Below, piece by piece: positions 54,315-63,076 of a stretch of DNA of 64,000 bases. The stretch comes from Flavobacterium okayamense (GTDB taxonomy: Bacteria; Bacteroidota; Bacteroidia; Flavobacteriales; Flavobacteriaceae), in assembly GCF_019702945.1 (NCBI RefSeq), contig NZ_AP024749.1:930001-994000 (forward strand). Reading direction: 5' to 3'. The notes under the pieces were generated by a model, which was given only the letters and a program-made list of their open reading frames with translations, made no database searches and was not told the origin of the DNA. The translations under genes and the position numbers were made by a program. Position 1 is the first letter of the stretch; each line of letters opens with the position of its first letter.

Positions 54315-55916
54315 TTATTCACATGGCGTAGAAACCACATTGCTGTTATCACTGTTTAATTCAAGTTTACTCCAAGTTTCTGTGACCGATGGGGTTCCAA
54401 AACCTGTTTGATTCATCTCGTATAAAGAAACACCTAAATCTTTGTTTTTTAAAAAAGTTAAAAATGTTTTCTCATAATCAAGTTTTGATCCATTATAACC
54501 ATTTGCATACTCTTCATAATAATAAGATAAACTATTTGCAAATTTTGACCATTTACGTGGACTTCCATTATTATTAGGATGTACATCCCTTAACTTACCT
54601 AATTTATTTATATCATCAATCTTAATTGCATATGTATAAATAACACCATCAATATTTACAACTAAAACAGAAACAAATAAATTATTACCGCTTGTATTAT
54701 AACTTGAATAAAAACCAGAATTATAAGTATCAGCTATACTAAGCAATGTATAAATATCATCATGAGAAAACATTGGGAAGTAACCAGATGTCGGATGTGT
54801 ATGTATAGTCCCAAATTGATATGCAAAACCCGGAAAATGAACATGATTATCCCCTGAAGGATTAGTATATTTAGCAAAAGGCCCATATTCAAGATAATTT
54901 CCCATATTAAAAAAAGCATATCCTTTCTCAGTTGAAGCAGAAAACTCAGAACCCATATTTATAATTGCATTTCTAATTCTTTTATCGTTTGAATCCATAT
55001 ATGGATGAGTTGGATAATTCTTTTTTTCAGTTAACTTATTTAACTCATCACATGGCGTAGGAGGATCCTGCATACTATTATCCTCATTAAGAGTTGGGGC
55101 AGTATCTACTCCTCCATTTCCGTGAATACTTGTGTCTGAACCATCATATGTGGAATCATTAGAATCTGAAGAACCACCTCCACCTCCATTTGAACCACCA
55201 GTGTCTCCAGTTCCAATAACTTCTCCATCATCTGTTGCACAAAGTCCATATTCAACATTTATTACATATTCAAAAGTATCAGCAATACAATTTGGATATC
55301 CAGGAACTCCAGGTCTATGACCTGAAACATTATTGCTACATTTCCAATACTCGGTAGTTCCTGTAATACAAGGACTATATACAATTTTATTTGATAGTTG
55401 AGATAAAAAATTATCGTCGTTAAAAATTTCAATACTCATTTTATTATCCATATCAACAAACAGACCATTTTTTAAATTTTCAAATTCAGGTTGAGTAATA
55501 TTATATGTTACTATAAAACTTTTGTATGTTCCATCTTCTTGTAAAGAAATTACCAAATTTTCTAATAATACATTTTCTAAATTACGATTTATATAAAAAG
55601 TATATGAGTGTAAACCATTTTCATTTTCAATGTAAGTAGCTGAATTCGTATTTATAAAAAAACTATTATCTGAAGCCGAAACTATTTTGTTGGCAGATTT
55701 TGCTGTCAAAGTTTCTTTATCTGTGTTTAACTTTGAAAATAAGTTTTTGTTTTTAGAAAAGATTTCAAAAGATACTTTTTCTTTTTTAAAATGGGCTTTA
55801 TTCCCATCTTCATCATGATATTCTCTAGAAGAATCATCATAATTACATGCTACAAAAAATGCCCCAACAAAAAAAGAAAATAAAGCAAAGAGCAGCTTAA
55901 ATTTGTGTTTGTTCAT
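54315..55916 (-). CDS. Large lipoprotein with JAMM/MPN-like metalloprotease motif
   Basis: A 533-residue lipoprotein (MNKHKFKLLFALFSFFVGAFFVAC, Cys24, followed by Asn-Tyr-Asp-Asp). Residues 30-180 are a beta-rich domain of unknown type. About 183-226 form a cysteine-containing motif (CITGT, YWKCSNNVSGHRPGVPGYPNC). Residues 231-275 are a Gly/Ser/Asp linker. About 300-500 form the C-terminal domain, with GTIHTHPTSGYFPMFSHDDI giving His372, His374, Ser384 and Asp387 spaced as HxH-x9-SxxD, the JAMM zinc-hydrolase signature; a Glu such as E330 may be the general base. JAMM enzymes are usually cytoplasmic isopeptidases; here the domain is envelope-attached. Substrate unknown. Whether the fold is true JAMM needs structure prediction. 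Confidence 0.7.
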   Translation of the reverse strand: MNKHKFKLLFALFSFFVGAFFVACNYDDSSREYHDEDGNKAHFKKEKVSFEIFSKNKNLFSKLNTDKETLTAKSANKIVSASDNSFFINTNSATYIENENGLHSYTFYINRNLENVLLENLVISLQEDGTYKSFIVTYNITQPEFENLKNGLFVDMDNKMSIEIFNDDNFLSQLSNKIVYSPCITGTTEYWKCSNNVSGHRPGVPGYPNCIADTFEYVINVEYGLCATDDGEVIGTGDTGGSNGGGGGSSDSNDSTYDGSDTSIHGNGGVDTAPTLNEDNSMQDPPTPCDELNKLTEKKNYPTHPYMDSNDKRIRNAIINMGSEFSASTEKGYAFFNMGNYLEYGPFAKYTNPSGDNHVHFPGFAYQFGTIHTHPTSGYFPMFSHDDIYTLLSIADTYNSGFYSSYNTSGNNLFVSVLVVNIDGVIYTYAIKIDDINKLGKLRDVHPNNNGSPRKWSKFANSLSYYYEEYANGYNGSKLDYEKTFLTFLKNKDLGVSLYEMNQTGFGTPSVTETWSKLELNSDNSNVVSTPCE

Positions 55917-55992
55917 ATATTAAAATTTAAAAATTAGTGTTCTTTCTTAAATATATAAGAGTATGTTTTACAGTAAAAGGTTGGGGACTTGG

Positions 55993-56000
55993 CAAAAATA
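55993..56000 (-). promoter_or_regulatory. -7 element for the two-gene lipoprotein module
   Basis: The minus strand reads TATTTTTG then CC, about 77 nt before the ATG of the JAMM-like lipoprotein gene. It lies within the module, so the inserted genes bring their own promoter. The rest of the 55917-56079 spacer is A/T-rich with nothing else recognised. Confidence 0.5.
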
Positions 56001-56079
56001 AATTAAAAAACATTTAACTTGGATAAAGTTTTTCTGTACATTTTGTTAAAATTTAGAATAGTACATCTAAAGTTTTAAA

Positions 56080-56133
56080 AATAAAAAATCCCGATAAATC
56101 GGGATTCTTATTAAACTTTCATAATCTCAGCTT
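56080..56133. repeat. 54-bp direct repeat, copy B (functional frr 3' end plus terminator)
   Basis: Identical to 53601-53654. Positions 56111-56133 are the final frr codons and stop; the terminator stem is 56087-56095 / 56098-56106 with a 2-nt loop and T run on the minus strand. This copy is the in-place frr end. Confidence 0.95.
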
Positions 56134-56674
56134 CTTTAACTGCTAAGACATCATCAATTTTTTTGATATATGCATCAGTAAGTTTTTGTACATCTTCTTC
56201 TGCTTTTTTACATATGTCTTCTGAAGTTCCGTCTTTTTCTTCTTTTTTAATGTCGTTGTTAGCGTCTTTACGAGCATTACGAACACTAATTTTGGCATCT
56301 TCAGCTTCAGCTTTAGCTTGTTTGGCTAAATCTTTACGTCTTTCTTCTGTTAGAGCAGGAATGTTGATAATGATGCTTTCTCCGTTGTTCATTGGATTTA
56401 GACCTAAATTAGCAATCATAATCGCTTTTTCAATAGGACCAATCATACTTTTTTCCCAAGGAGTTACCGTTAAAGTTCTTGCATCGGGTGCAGCAATATT
56501 TGCAACCTGCGAAAGTGGTGTTTGTGAACCATAATAATCTACAAATACACTTCCTAACATGGCAGGTGACGCTTTACCTGCTCTAATGTTTACAAATTCT
56601 TTTTCTAAATGCAAAACAGAATGCTCCATCGATTCTTTTGCAGTTTCTATAATTAAATTAATTTCTTCTGTCAT
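56111..56674 (-). CDS. frr: Ribosome recycling factor
   Basis: RRF splits post-termination ribosomes with EF-G. Length 187. The three-helix domain is clear: MEHSVLHLEKEFVNIRAGKASPAML, then the beta-domain segment VDYYGSQTPLSQVANIAAPDARTLTVTPWEKSMIGPIEKAIMIANLGLNP, then LTEERRKDLAKQAKAEAEDAKISVRNARKDANNDIKK. Follows pyrH by 40 nt in the usual pyrH-frr order. Its last 23 nt are duplicated at 53632-53654, marking this 3' end as a junction. Confidence 0.97.
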   Translation of the reverse strand: MTEEINLIIETAKESMEHSVLHLEKEFVNIRAGKASPAMLGSVFVDYYGSQTPLSQVANIAAPDARTLTVTPWEKSMIGPIEKAIMIANLGLNPMNNGESIIINIPALTEERRKDLAKQAKAEAEDAKISVRNARKDANNDIKKEEKDGTSEDICKKAEEDVQKLTDAYIKKIDDVLAVKEAEIMKV

Positions 56675-56714
56675 GATTAAATTTTTTAAAATAGTATCAA
56701 AATTTGAACCAAAA

Positions 56715-57422
56715 TTATATGGTAACAGTAGTTCCTACCGTTTGGCCTTCACAAACTTTTAATAAATTACCTTCCTTATTCATGTCAAAAACAATAATTG
56801 GTAATTTGTTTTCTTGACTTAAAGTAAATGCAGTTGTATCCATTACATTTAAACCTTTTGCTAAAACATCTTCAAATGAAATAAAATCGAATTTTACAGC
56901 ATTTGCATCTTTTTCTGGGTCGGCGGTGTAAACACCATCTACACGAGTTCCTTTCAAGATAACATCTGCATTAATTTCAATTCCTCTTAAAACTGCGGCA
57001 GTGTCAGTTGTAAAATATGGATTTCCAGTTCCTGCACCAAAAATTACAATACGACCTTTTTCTAAATGACGAGTAGCTTTTCTTTTTATGTATGGTTCTG
57101 CAATGGCTTCAATTTTTAAAGCGGTTTGTAAACGTGTTGGCATACCTGCTTCTTCAAGCGCTCCTTGAAGTGCCATTCCGTTAATTACTGTAGCAAGCAT
57201 GCCCATATAATCACCTTGAACACGATCCATTCCATTACTCGCACCAGCAACACCTCTAAAGATATTTCCTCCTCCAATTACAATGGCAATTTCAACACCT
57301 TTGTTGTGAATTTGTTTAATTTCATCAGCGTATTCAGCTAAGCGTTTTGGGTCAATTCCATATTGTCGTTCACCCATTAGAGCTTCACCACTTAATTTTA
57401 AAAGGATTCTTTTATATTTCAT
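56715..57422 (-). CDS. pyrH: UMP kinase
   Basis: Bacterial UMP kinase (amino-acid-kinase fold), 235 residues, converting UMP to [65 protein letters not shown] and [19 protein letters not shown] are family signatures. Upstream of frr as in most bacteria. Confidence 0.98.
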   Translation of the reverse strand: MKYKRILLKLSGEALMGERQYGIDPKRLAEYADEIKQIHNKGVEIAIVIGGGNIFRGVAGASNGMDRVQGDYMGMLATVINGMALQGALEEAGMPTRLQTALKIEAIAEPYIKRKATRHLEKGRIVIFGAGTGNPYFTTDTAAVLRGIEINADVILKGTRVDGVYTADPEKDANAVKFDFISFEDVLAKGLNVMDTTAFTLSQENKLPIIVFDMNKEGNLLKVCEGQTVGTTVTI

Positions 57423-57492
57423 TAGAACTTTATTTGCGTGTTGTTTTGCGTTGCAAACTTACATAATTTTAACATATTCGCAAAGCGTAGTC

Positions 57493-58275
57493 TTATTTTG
57501 CCAACATTTCGTTATATGTTTTTTCAGCTTCTTCATATCCAATTTTAAAAATTGCTTTCATTTTTGTTTTACTTGTTTCAAACGTACTAAAGTTGGCAAG
57601 CTCTTTCGGTTCGATTACCCAATCGCATAATCCAAATTTCTGATAATTTCCTCTTGCGGTGAGCAATTCAAATGACCGGGTAGTAACTGACTTTATAGAA
57701 TTAAGGTCTTTAGGCTCTACATTATGGATAGGACTTACATAAACACCAATTATGGAATCACAATCTTCTTGCAATAAATCTGTTGGGAAGTGATTTAAAA
57801 TTCCACCATCACTATACATTTTATTATTTAAAATATATGGTGTAAGCATTCCCGGAAAGGCAGCAGAAGCCAAAACAGCGTCTGTTATCAAAGTATCTTC
57901 TCGGAATACTTTCAATTTACCTGTAACTAGATTAGTAGCGGTAATTTTAACAGGAATAGGCAAGTCTCCAATTTTAGTCTCTCCAAAAACTTTTTTAAAA
58001 TATTTTTTAAAAGCTACAGAATCAATAATTCCAGGTTTTTTTATTGTAAAATGTTTCCAGTTGAAGAAATAAATAGATTGAAAAAAATCTAAAATTTCTG
58101 AAGGAGATTTACCATGTGCGTACATCGCAGCAATTATTGCTCCAGCACTGCTTCCAGACATTTTACTGGGTTTAACATTGTTTTCTTCTAAAAATTGCAA
58201 TACCCCTGCATGTGCAATTCCTTTTGAGCCACCACCTGAGAGAGCAATCCCAATATTTTTTGAAGTTAAATCCAT
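57493..58275 (-). CDS. Patatin-like phospholipase (RssA-type)
   Basis: A 260-residue cytoplasmic patatin-fold acyl hydrolase with the Ser-Asp dyad intact: the oxyanion loop SGGGSKGIAHAGVL (13-26), nucleophile elbow GSSAG with Ser43, and SDGGILNHFP supplying the Asp. Length matches short RssA-like proteins. Substrate is probably a phospholipid or acyl ester; exact activity is not known. Divergent from the thioredoxin-like gene with a 65-nt spacer. Confidence 0.92.
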   Translation of the reverse strand: MDLTSKNIGIALSGGGSKGIAHAGVLQFLEENNVKPSKMSGSSAGAIIAAMYAHGKSPSEILDFFQSIYFFNWKHFTIKKPGIIDSVAFKKYFKKVFGETKIGDLPIPVKITATNLVTGKLKVFREDTLITDAVLASAAFPGMLTPYILNNKMYSDGGILNHFPTDLLQEDCDSIIGVYVSPIHNVEPKDLNSIKSVTTRSFELLTARGNYQKFGLCDWVIEPKELANFSTFETSKTKMKAIFKIGYEEAEKTYNEMLAK

Positions 58276-58340
58276 TTGTAACCTAGCTTACATTTTGAAA
58301 CCAAAAATAAGATTAAATTTGCCAACCTAATGTTAGTAAA

Positions 58341-58931
58341 ATGCAAAATATAATAGAAAACGCTTTAGATAATAGTTTTTCCTACTTAGAATATCGTCAA
58401 TTGGTTTCAAAATTAATTTCAGAAGGTAAATCAACTGGTCATAATCAAACTGAAGCTTTATTACAATATTCAGAATTAAACGAAACTCGAATGAATCGTT
58501 TAGAGAAAACACTAAAAGTTCCACAAGAATTAACCGAAAAACTTAATAATTTGACTAAAGATTATATTTGGCTAACAATATCTGAAGGTTGGTGTGGCGA
58601 TGCTGCTCAAATTATTCCTATTTTACATAAATTAGAAGAAGTATCCAATAAAGTTGAATTGAAATTGGTTTTACGAGATGATAATGATGAATTGATGCAA
58701 TTGTATTTAACCAATGGTAGTAAGTCGATTCCAAAAGTTATTATTTTGGAAAAAGAAACAAAAGAAGTAATTACATCTTGGGGGCCAAGACCAGAACCTG
58801 CAAGAAAATTAATAGCGGATTACAAAGCGCAACACGGAGTTGTAGATGAACCCGTTAAAATTGAATTACAAAAATGGTATTTACACGATAAAGGTTTGAC
58901 TACGATGAAAGAGTTAGTAGAACTTTTATAA
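58341..58931 (+). CDS. Thioredoxin-like protein with monothiol WCGDA motif
   Basis: A 196-residue cytoplasmic protein. The helical N-terminal region (1-70) precedes a thioredoxin fold in which the active site reads WCGDA (84-88): the first Cys is present, the second is Ala. SIPKVIIL supplies the cis-proline. This fits the Thioredoxin_9-type family, often annotated as thioredoxin family protein. With one cysteine it cannot do dithiol exchange in the standard way; a monothiol or binding role is likely (inference). Its 3' end overlaps the convergent YiiX-like gene by 6 nt. Confidence 0.85.
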   Translation: MQNIIENALDNSFSYLEYRQLVSKLISEGKSTGHNQTEALLQYSELNETRMNRLEKTLKVPQELTEKLNNLTKDYIWLTISEGWCGDAAQIIPILHKLEEVSNKVELKLVLRDDNDELMQLYLTNGSKSIPKVIILEKETKEVITSWGPRPEPARKLIADYKAQHGVVDEPVKIELQKWYLHDKGLTTMKELVELL

Positions 58932-59543
58932 AACTCCCAAAATTTTAATCTTTTTTGAAGTTGAAATCCCGCCAGGATTACAACCCGGTTTTCCCTCTGG
59001 AATTTCAATATTAAGCTTTTGATAATATTCTGCCCAAGCTTTAAAATAATCATTTGAACCTGGCGCTTTAAAAGTCATAGGATACAATTTAAAAAATGGT
59101 TTTTCATTGGCTTGAAGAAAACAATCGTAAATTAATTCGGAACAATAATAACTGTCGTTATCATATAAATAGGCATTGTCGTAAGGAGTTCCTAATTGTT
59201 TTTTTCCAAATTCAATCGCTTTTGGAATTAATTTCTGAAAACGTTTTTTCAATCGCCCAACATACATGGTTTGATTGGTATACGATTTAAAAGTTTCAAG
59301 TGAGGTTAATTTAACTTCACTTCCAGATGCTTCTAAAACAAGAATACTATCATTTTGAATTACAATCATTCCCATATGATTGAAATCAATTCCTTTATAG
59401 CCTTCGGTTACTTGATTTATAGCGTCACACAATTCACCACAATTCATCGATTGAAAGATTAAATCGCCATCCTTTAATTCGATTTTTTGAGCATAATTCA
59501 AACAAGTAAATAAAAGTAAATAAAAAAGAATTTTATGTTTCAT
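58926..59543 (-). CDS. YiiX/YebB-like NlpC/P60 cysteine hydrolase, exported
   Basis: About 205 residues. A signal peptide MKHKILFYLLLFTCLNYAQ is followed by LKDGDLIFQSM, FNHMGMIVIQNDSILVLEA, GTPYDNAYLYDNDSYYCSELIYDCF and a C-terminal Gly-rich tail. These are the landmarks of the YiiX subgroup of permuted papain-like NlpC/P60 enzymes, with catalytic His in NHMGM and Cys in YYCSEL. Substrate is probably peptidoglycan- or lipid-related and not known. Two adjacent ATGs (59546, 59543) overlap the truB stop by 11-14 nt; a still longer reading from 59561 is less likely because it only adds hydrophilic residues before the signal peptide. Confidence 0.85.
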   Translation of the reverse strand: MKHKILFYLLLFTCLNYAQKIELKDGDLIFQSMNCGELCDAINQVTEGYKGIDFNHMGMIVIQNDSILVLEASGSEVKLTSLETFKSYTNQTMYVGRLKKRFQKLIPKAIEFGKKQLGTPYDNAYLYDNDSYYCSELIYDCFLQANEKPFFKLYPMTFKAPGSNDYFKAWAEYYQKLNIEIPEGKPGCNPGGISTSKKIKILGVL

Positions 59544-60231
59544 CATTAATTTGTTTTTCAAAGTCTATAGGAGAAACCGCATCGTCAACCGAATAATTTC
59601 CAATTTTAGTTCTTCTAAGAGCGGTTAAATGTCCACCCGAATGTAACGCTTTTCCAAAATCGTATGCAAGCGAACGGATGTACGTTCCTTTACTACATTT
59701 TACTCTAAAATCGACTTCAGGAAGTTCAATTCTAGTTAACTCAAACTCGTAAATAGTAGTTTTTCTTGCTTCAATTTCTACTTCTTCACCTGCACGAGCA
59801 TGTTCATATAAACGCTTTCCGTCTTTTTTTATGGCCGAAAAAACAGGTGGTTTTTGCATAATCTCACCTGTAAATTGTTCTAAAGTTTCTTGAAGTAATT
59901 CTTTTGTAATATGTTCCGTTGGAAAAGTTTTGTCTACTTCGGTTTCTAAATCGTATGAAGGTGTTGTTTCTCCTAATTTAATTGTTCCAGTGTATTCTTT
60001 TTCCTGCGCTTGGATCTCGTTTATACTTTTGGTGAATTTTCCTGTACAAATGATTAGTAAACCAGTTGCTAATGGGTCTAAAGTTCCAGCATGGCCTATT
60101 TTAAAACGTTTCGATAAATTAAATTTACGCTTTAAAACAAACTTCAACTTATTCACTGCTTGAAACGAACTCCAAGTAAGTGGTTTATCAATTAGGATAA
60201 CTTTTCCATTTGTGAAATCTTCGGCTTGCAT
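59533..60231 (-). CDS. truB: tRNA pseudouridine-55 synthase
   Basis: TruB converts U55 of tRNAs to pseudouridine. Length 232 (no long C-terminal PUA extension). Signatures: VILIDKPLTWSSFQAVNKLK, KIGHAGTLDPLATGLLI with catalytic Asp52, QKPPVFSAIKKDGKRLYEHAR and CSKGTYIRSLAYDFG. It starts 1 nt after the uppP stop and overlaps the YiiX-like gene, so uppP-truB-yiiX-like form one operon. Confidence 0.97.
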   Translation of the reverse strand: MQAEDFTNGKVILIDKPLTWSSFQAVNKLKFVLKRKFNLSKRFKIGHAGTLDPLATGLLIICTGKFTKSINEIQAQEKEYTGTIKLGETTPSYDLETEVDKTFPTEHITKELLQETLEQFTGEIMQKPPVFSAIKKDGKRLYEHARAGEEVEIEARKTTIYEFELTRIELPEVDFRVKCSKGTYIRSLAYDFGKALHSGGHLTALRRTKIGNYSVDDAVSPIDFEKQINDET

Positions 60232-60232
60232 A

Positions 60233-61018
60233 TTAGATTACCGTTAATTTTTGAATAAAGAAATGAATTAAAAGAATTGCAATTCCTGCAACAATTCGGT
60301 AATAACCAAATAATTTAAAACCGTGTTTCTGTAGAAAACCAATGAAAGATTTAATCGCAATCATGGCAACTACAAACCCAACTACATTTCCTATTATTAA
60401 TAAGTTTACTTGATCGTTTGTTAATTCAAATCCGGCTTTGTAATAATCGTAAGATTTTTTAACTGTTGCGCCAAGCATTGTTGGTATGGCTAAAAAAAAT
60501 GAAAATTCGGCAGCAGTTGTTCGCGATAATTTTTGTGACATTCCACCCGCAATACTTGCACCACTTCTTGAAACTCCAGGAATCATGGCCAAACATTGAA
60601 ATAGTCCAATTTTAAAAGCGGTTGCGTATGAAATTTGTGTTCCTTCGGCATTGCCAAACCAATCGTCGATTTTTAAAAGTATAAATCCACCAATTATTAA
60701 AGAAATGGCAACTGTTATTGGGTTTTCTAATAAACTATCAATGAAATCACTTAATAATAATCCGAAAATAACTGCAGGAATAAAAGCAACAAATAGTTTA
60801 TAATAGAAATCTAAACTTTGAAAGAATCTTTTAAAGTATAAAACAACTACAGAAAGAATAGTCCCCAATTGAATTACTATTGTAAATAATTTAGTAAAAT
60901 CGTCTTGAGCAATTCCAAAAAAAGAAGATGCAATAATCATATGCCCTGTAGAAGAAACGGGAAGAAATTCAGTAATTCCTTCAATTATGGCAAGAATAAT
61001 AGCTTGAAGTGTATCCAT
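60233..61018 (-). CDS. uppP: Undecaprenyl-diphosphate phosphatase
   Basis: The BacA/UppP family, 261 residues, an integral membrane enzyme recycling undecaprenyl diphosphate for peptidoglycan and polysaccharide export. Motif 1 [20 protein letters not shown] and motif 2 [17 protein letters not shown], with the Glu, His and Arg of the active site, are intact. Overproduction of this family gives bacitracin tolerance in other bacteria. First gene of the truB operon. Confidence 0.97.
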   Translation of the reverse strand: MDTLQAIILAIIEGITEFLPVSSTGHMIIASSFFGIAQDDFTKLFTIVIQLGTILSVVVLYFKRFFQSLDFYYKLFVAFIPAVIFGLLLSDFIDSLLENPITVAISLIIGGFILLKIDDWFGNAEGTQISYATAFKIGLFQCLAMIPGVSRSGASIAGGMSQKLSRTTAAEFSFFLAIPTMLGATVKKSYDYYKAGFELTNDQVNLLIIGNVVGFVVAMIAIKSFIGFLQKHGFKLFGYYRIVAGIAILLIHFFIQKLTVI

Positions 61019-61118
61019 TTGGCAAAAATAATTTATTTATTAAACTAATAGTAAAATAGAGGTTATTTTTAAATTAAATTTATAATTTTAGCAACCTAAA
61101 TCTTTGAATTCCATAAGG

Positions 61119-62999
61119 ATGAAATACTGTTATTTGCTATTTACACTTCATTTTTTTCTATTTGTCAATGCACAAAATGAAAAGGAATTAACTTTTGATG
61201 AGGTTAAAAGTAAGGTTTCAGCAACTTTTTTTAGAGATCCCTCTGGAACAAGAGATAATGCATTGCTTTTAAAAAAAATAGCTAAATCAAACACAGAAAT
61301 AATTATCTCGTATCAATACTTAGGATACATTTATGATTTGACAGGAAATGCAGATTCCGCAAAATACTATTTTAAAAACCGATTAGATTTAGTAAAAAAA
61401 CACTTTCCAAATGAAGAACATTATTATCAAGCTGTAATAGATTTTGCCAATTGGGGATTAAATTATTTAGATGGTGAGATTATAATTGATGAGTTAACAA
61501 ATGCATTAAATAATATCGATGAGGTTAAATTCAAAAAGCAAAAAGGCTTAATGCTTTTGTTATTAGGAGATGTTTTTTTAAAAGATAAAGATATTGATAA
61601 AGCCGAGTTTTACCTTGATAAATCTAAAGAGTTAATTGATGGTAAATATGTTGATGCGGATTATTACTCAAGAAAGAGCGACATTGAAATTTTGAGAAAA
61701 AACTACGCTAAAGCAAAAGAATACATGTTTTTAGCGATAAACTCATTTGATGATAAAGAAATATTTACCTATCCATTATTTTTAAGATCGCTAGGCTATA
61801 TTTTTCTCAAAGAAAACGATTATAAAAATGCTAAGCAATATTTGTTTGAATCGCTTCACTACCAGAAGAAAAATAGTTTTTTTGAACTTTCTTCAAGAAC
61901 CTATTTATACTTGTATTATCTGGAAAAAAGAAATGAAAAAAATGTTTCTACCGAAAAATTTTACTTAGATAATGCGCTTGAATATAATGATGGAGATATT
62001 GAACTATTACAAGAAATTTATTTAGCCTTTAAAGATTTTTATTCAAGACATGATAATGTAGTAAAAGAAAAAGAGTTTGAAGAAAAGTATAATGAAATTA
62101 ATGACAGTATTTTTAATAAAGAAAAATTAAAGATTAAAAATGATTTAGAGAGCAAATATCAATTTAAAGAAAGCCAAAAAGAACTCGAGCTTAAAGAAGA
62201 AATTATCCAAAAAGAGAAGAATATTAAGGCTAGCTATTTAATAGGTTTAGTGTTATTAGTAATCTTAATTGTTGTGATTTTAGTTTTTTATGTAATGCGT
62301 TTAAAAACACAAAAAAAATTAAGATTTAATCAAAAATTACTTCACGAAGAGCAATTAAAATTGATGCTTGAAAATCAAAGAACAGAGATAATTAAAGAAA
62401 AAATTAAGGCTAAAGTTGAAGAAAGAGGAAAATTATCATTAGAACTTCACGATGGAATTGCAAGTGAAATTAGTGCCTTAAAATTATCGTTGGCAACAGA
62501 ATCTAATTTAAGCAAATTTGAGATTGATGAATTAGTACAAAAGATAGATAAATTCTACACAGAAATACGAAATCTATCGCATGATTTAGATCCAGATAAC
62601 ATCGATTTTGTTGAATTTTCTCAATTTGTAGCTAACTTGTGTAAACAAATTGAAAAAAATGGTTTAAAGACTGCAAAAAACTTATACATAACTAAAAAAG
62701 TTGATGATTTAGAAGTTGAAACTTTAGTAAATATTTACAGAATTATTCAGGAAATTATTACAAATATTTTAAAACACGCAAATGCTACTGAAGTTATTTT
62801 TGATGTAATTGAAACAGAAGACACATTATATATTCATGTGAAAGACAATGGTGTCGGATTCGATGTAAACGAAACACAAAAAGGAATTGGGTTGAAAAAT
62901 ATTCAAAAAAGAGTAGATTCTTTTAAAGGGAAATTTGAAATAGTAGCTAAGAAAGGAGAAGGAACAGAGTTTAAAATTAACTTACCTATTAATAATTAA
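61119..62999 (+). CDS. Sensor histidine kinase with TPR sensor and HisKA_3 domain
   Basis: About 626 residues. A signal peptide MKYCYLLFTLHFFLFVNAQ is followed by a TPR-rich periplasmic or extracytoplasmic part (about 60-330, for example YLGYIYDLTGNADSAKYYFKN), a coiled coil, one TM (SYLIGLVLLVILIVVILVFYVM, about 372-394), a second coiled coil and the kinase. The phospho-accepting His444 lies in LSLELHDGIASEISALKLS (HisKA_3, NarL-type); IIQEIITNILKHANAT is the N box; DNGVGFD and KGIGLKNIQKRV are the ATP-lid motifs. I use the ATG at 61119; an upstream TTG (61104) is less likely. No response-regulator gene is adjacent in the window, so its partner is elsewhere. Signal unknown. Confidence 0.93.
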   Translation: MKYCYLLFTLHFFLFVNAQNEKELTFDEVKSKVSATFFRDPSGTRDNALLLKKIAKSNTEIIISYQYLGYIYDLTGNADSAKYYFKNRLDLVKKHFPNEEHYYQAVIDFANWGLNYLDGEIIIDELTNALNNIDEVKFKKQKGLMLLLLGDVFLKDKDIDKAEFYLDKSKELIDGKYVDADYYSRKSDIEILRKNYAKAKEYMFLAINSFDDKEIFTYPLFLRSLGYIFLKENDYKNAKQYLFESLHYQKKNSFFELSSRTYLYLYYLEKRNEKNVSTEKFYLDNALEYNDGDIELLQEIYLAFKDFYSRHDNVVKEKEFEEKYNEINDSIFNKEKLKIKNDLESKYQFKESQKELELKEEIIQKEKNIKASYLIGLVLLVILIVVILVFYVMRLKTQKKLRFNQKLLHEEQLKLMLENQRTEIIKEKIKAKVEERGKLSLELHDGIASEISALKLSLATESNLSKFEIDELVQKIDKFYTEIRNLSHDLDPDNIDFVEFSQFVANLCKQIEKNGLKTAKNLYITKKVDDLEVETLVNIYRIIQEIITNILKHANATEVIFDVIETEDTLYIHVKDNGVGFDVNETQKGIGLKNIQKRVDSFKGKFEIVAKKGEGTEFKINLPINN

Positions 63000-63076
63000 T
63001 CATACTACCCCTGAAAACAGTTAGATGATTTATTTAAGTTGTTGTGATTTTTGTTTTGAATTTAAAAATAGAAATC

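Larger units (their letters stand above)
53601..56133. mobile_element. Candidate inserted lipoprotein module bounded by 54-bp direct repeats at the frr 3' end
   Basis: The unit is 2479 bp from repeat to repeat. It holds two minus-strand genes, 53697-54299 and 54315-55916, plus a promoter (TATTTTTG at 55993-56000). The outer copy next to frr keeps frr intact, and the other copy is a truncated duplicate. This is the pattern left by site-specific integration into a gene 3' end, or by import of a cassette with flanking homology. No integrase, transposase or terminal inverted repeat is seen, so autonomous mobility is not supported. Confidence 0.55.

Noticed and set aside
53601-56133. The two 54-bp copies as merely similar terminators
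   Set aside because: Identity is perfect and extends 23 nt into the frr coding sequence, beyond any terminator constraint.
61104-61118. TTG start for the histidine kinase
   Set aside because: It adds five residues in front of a good signal peptide that starts at the ATG at 61119.
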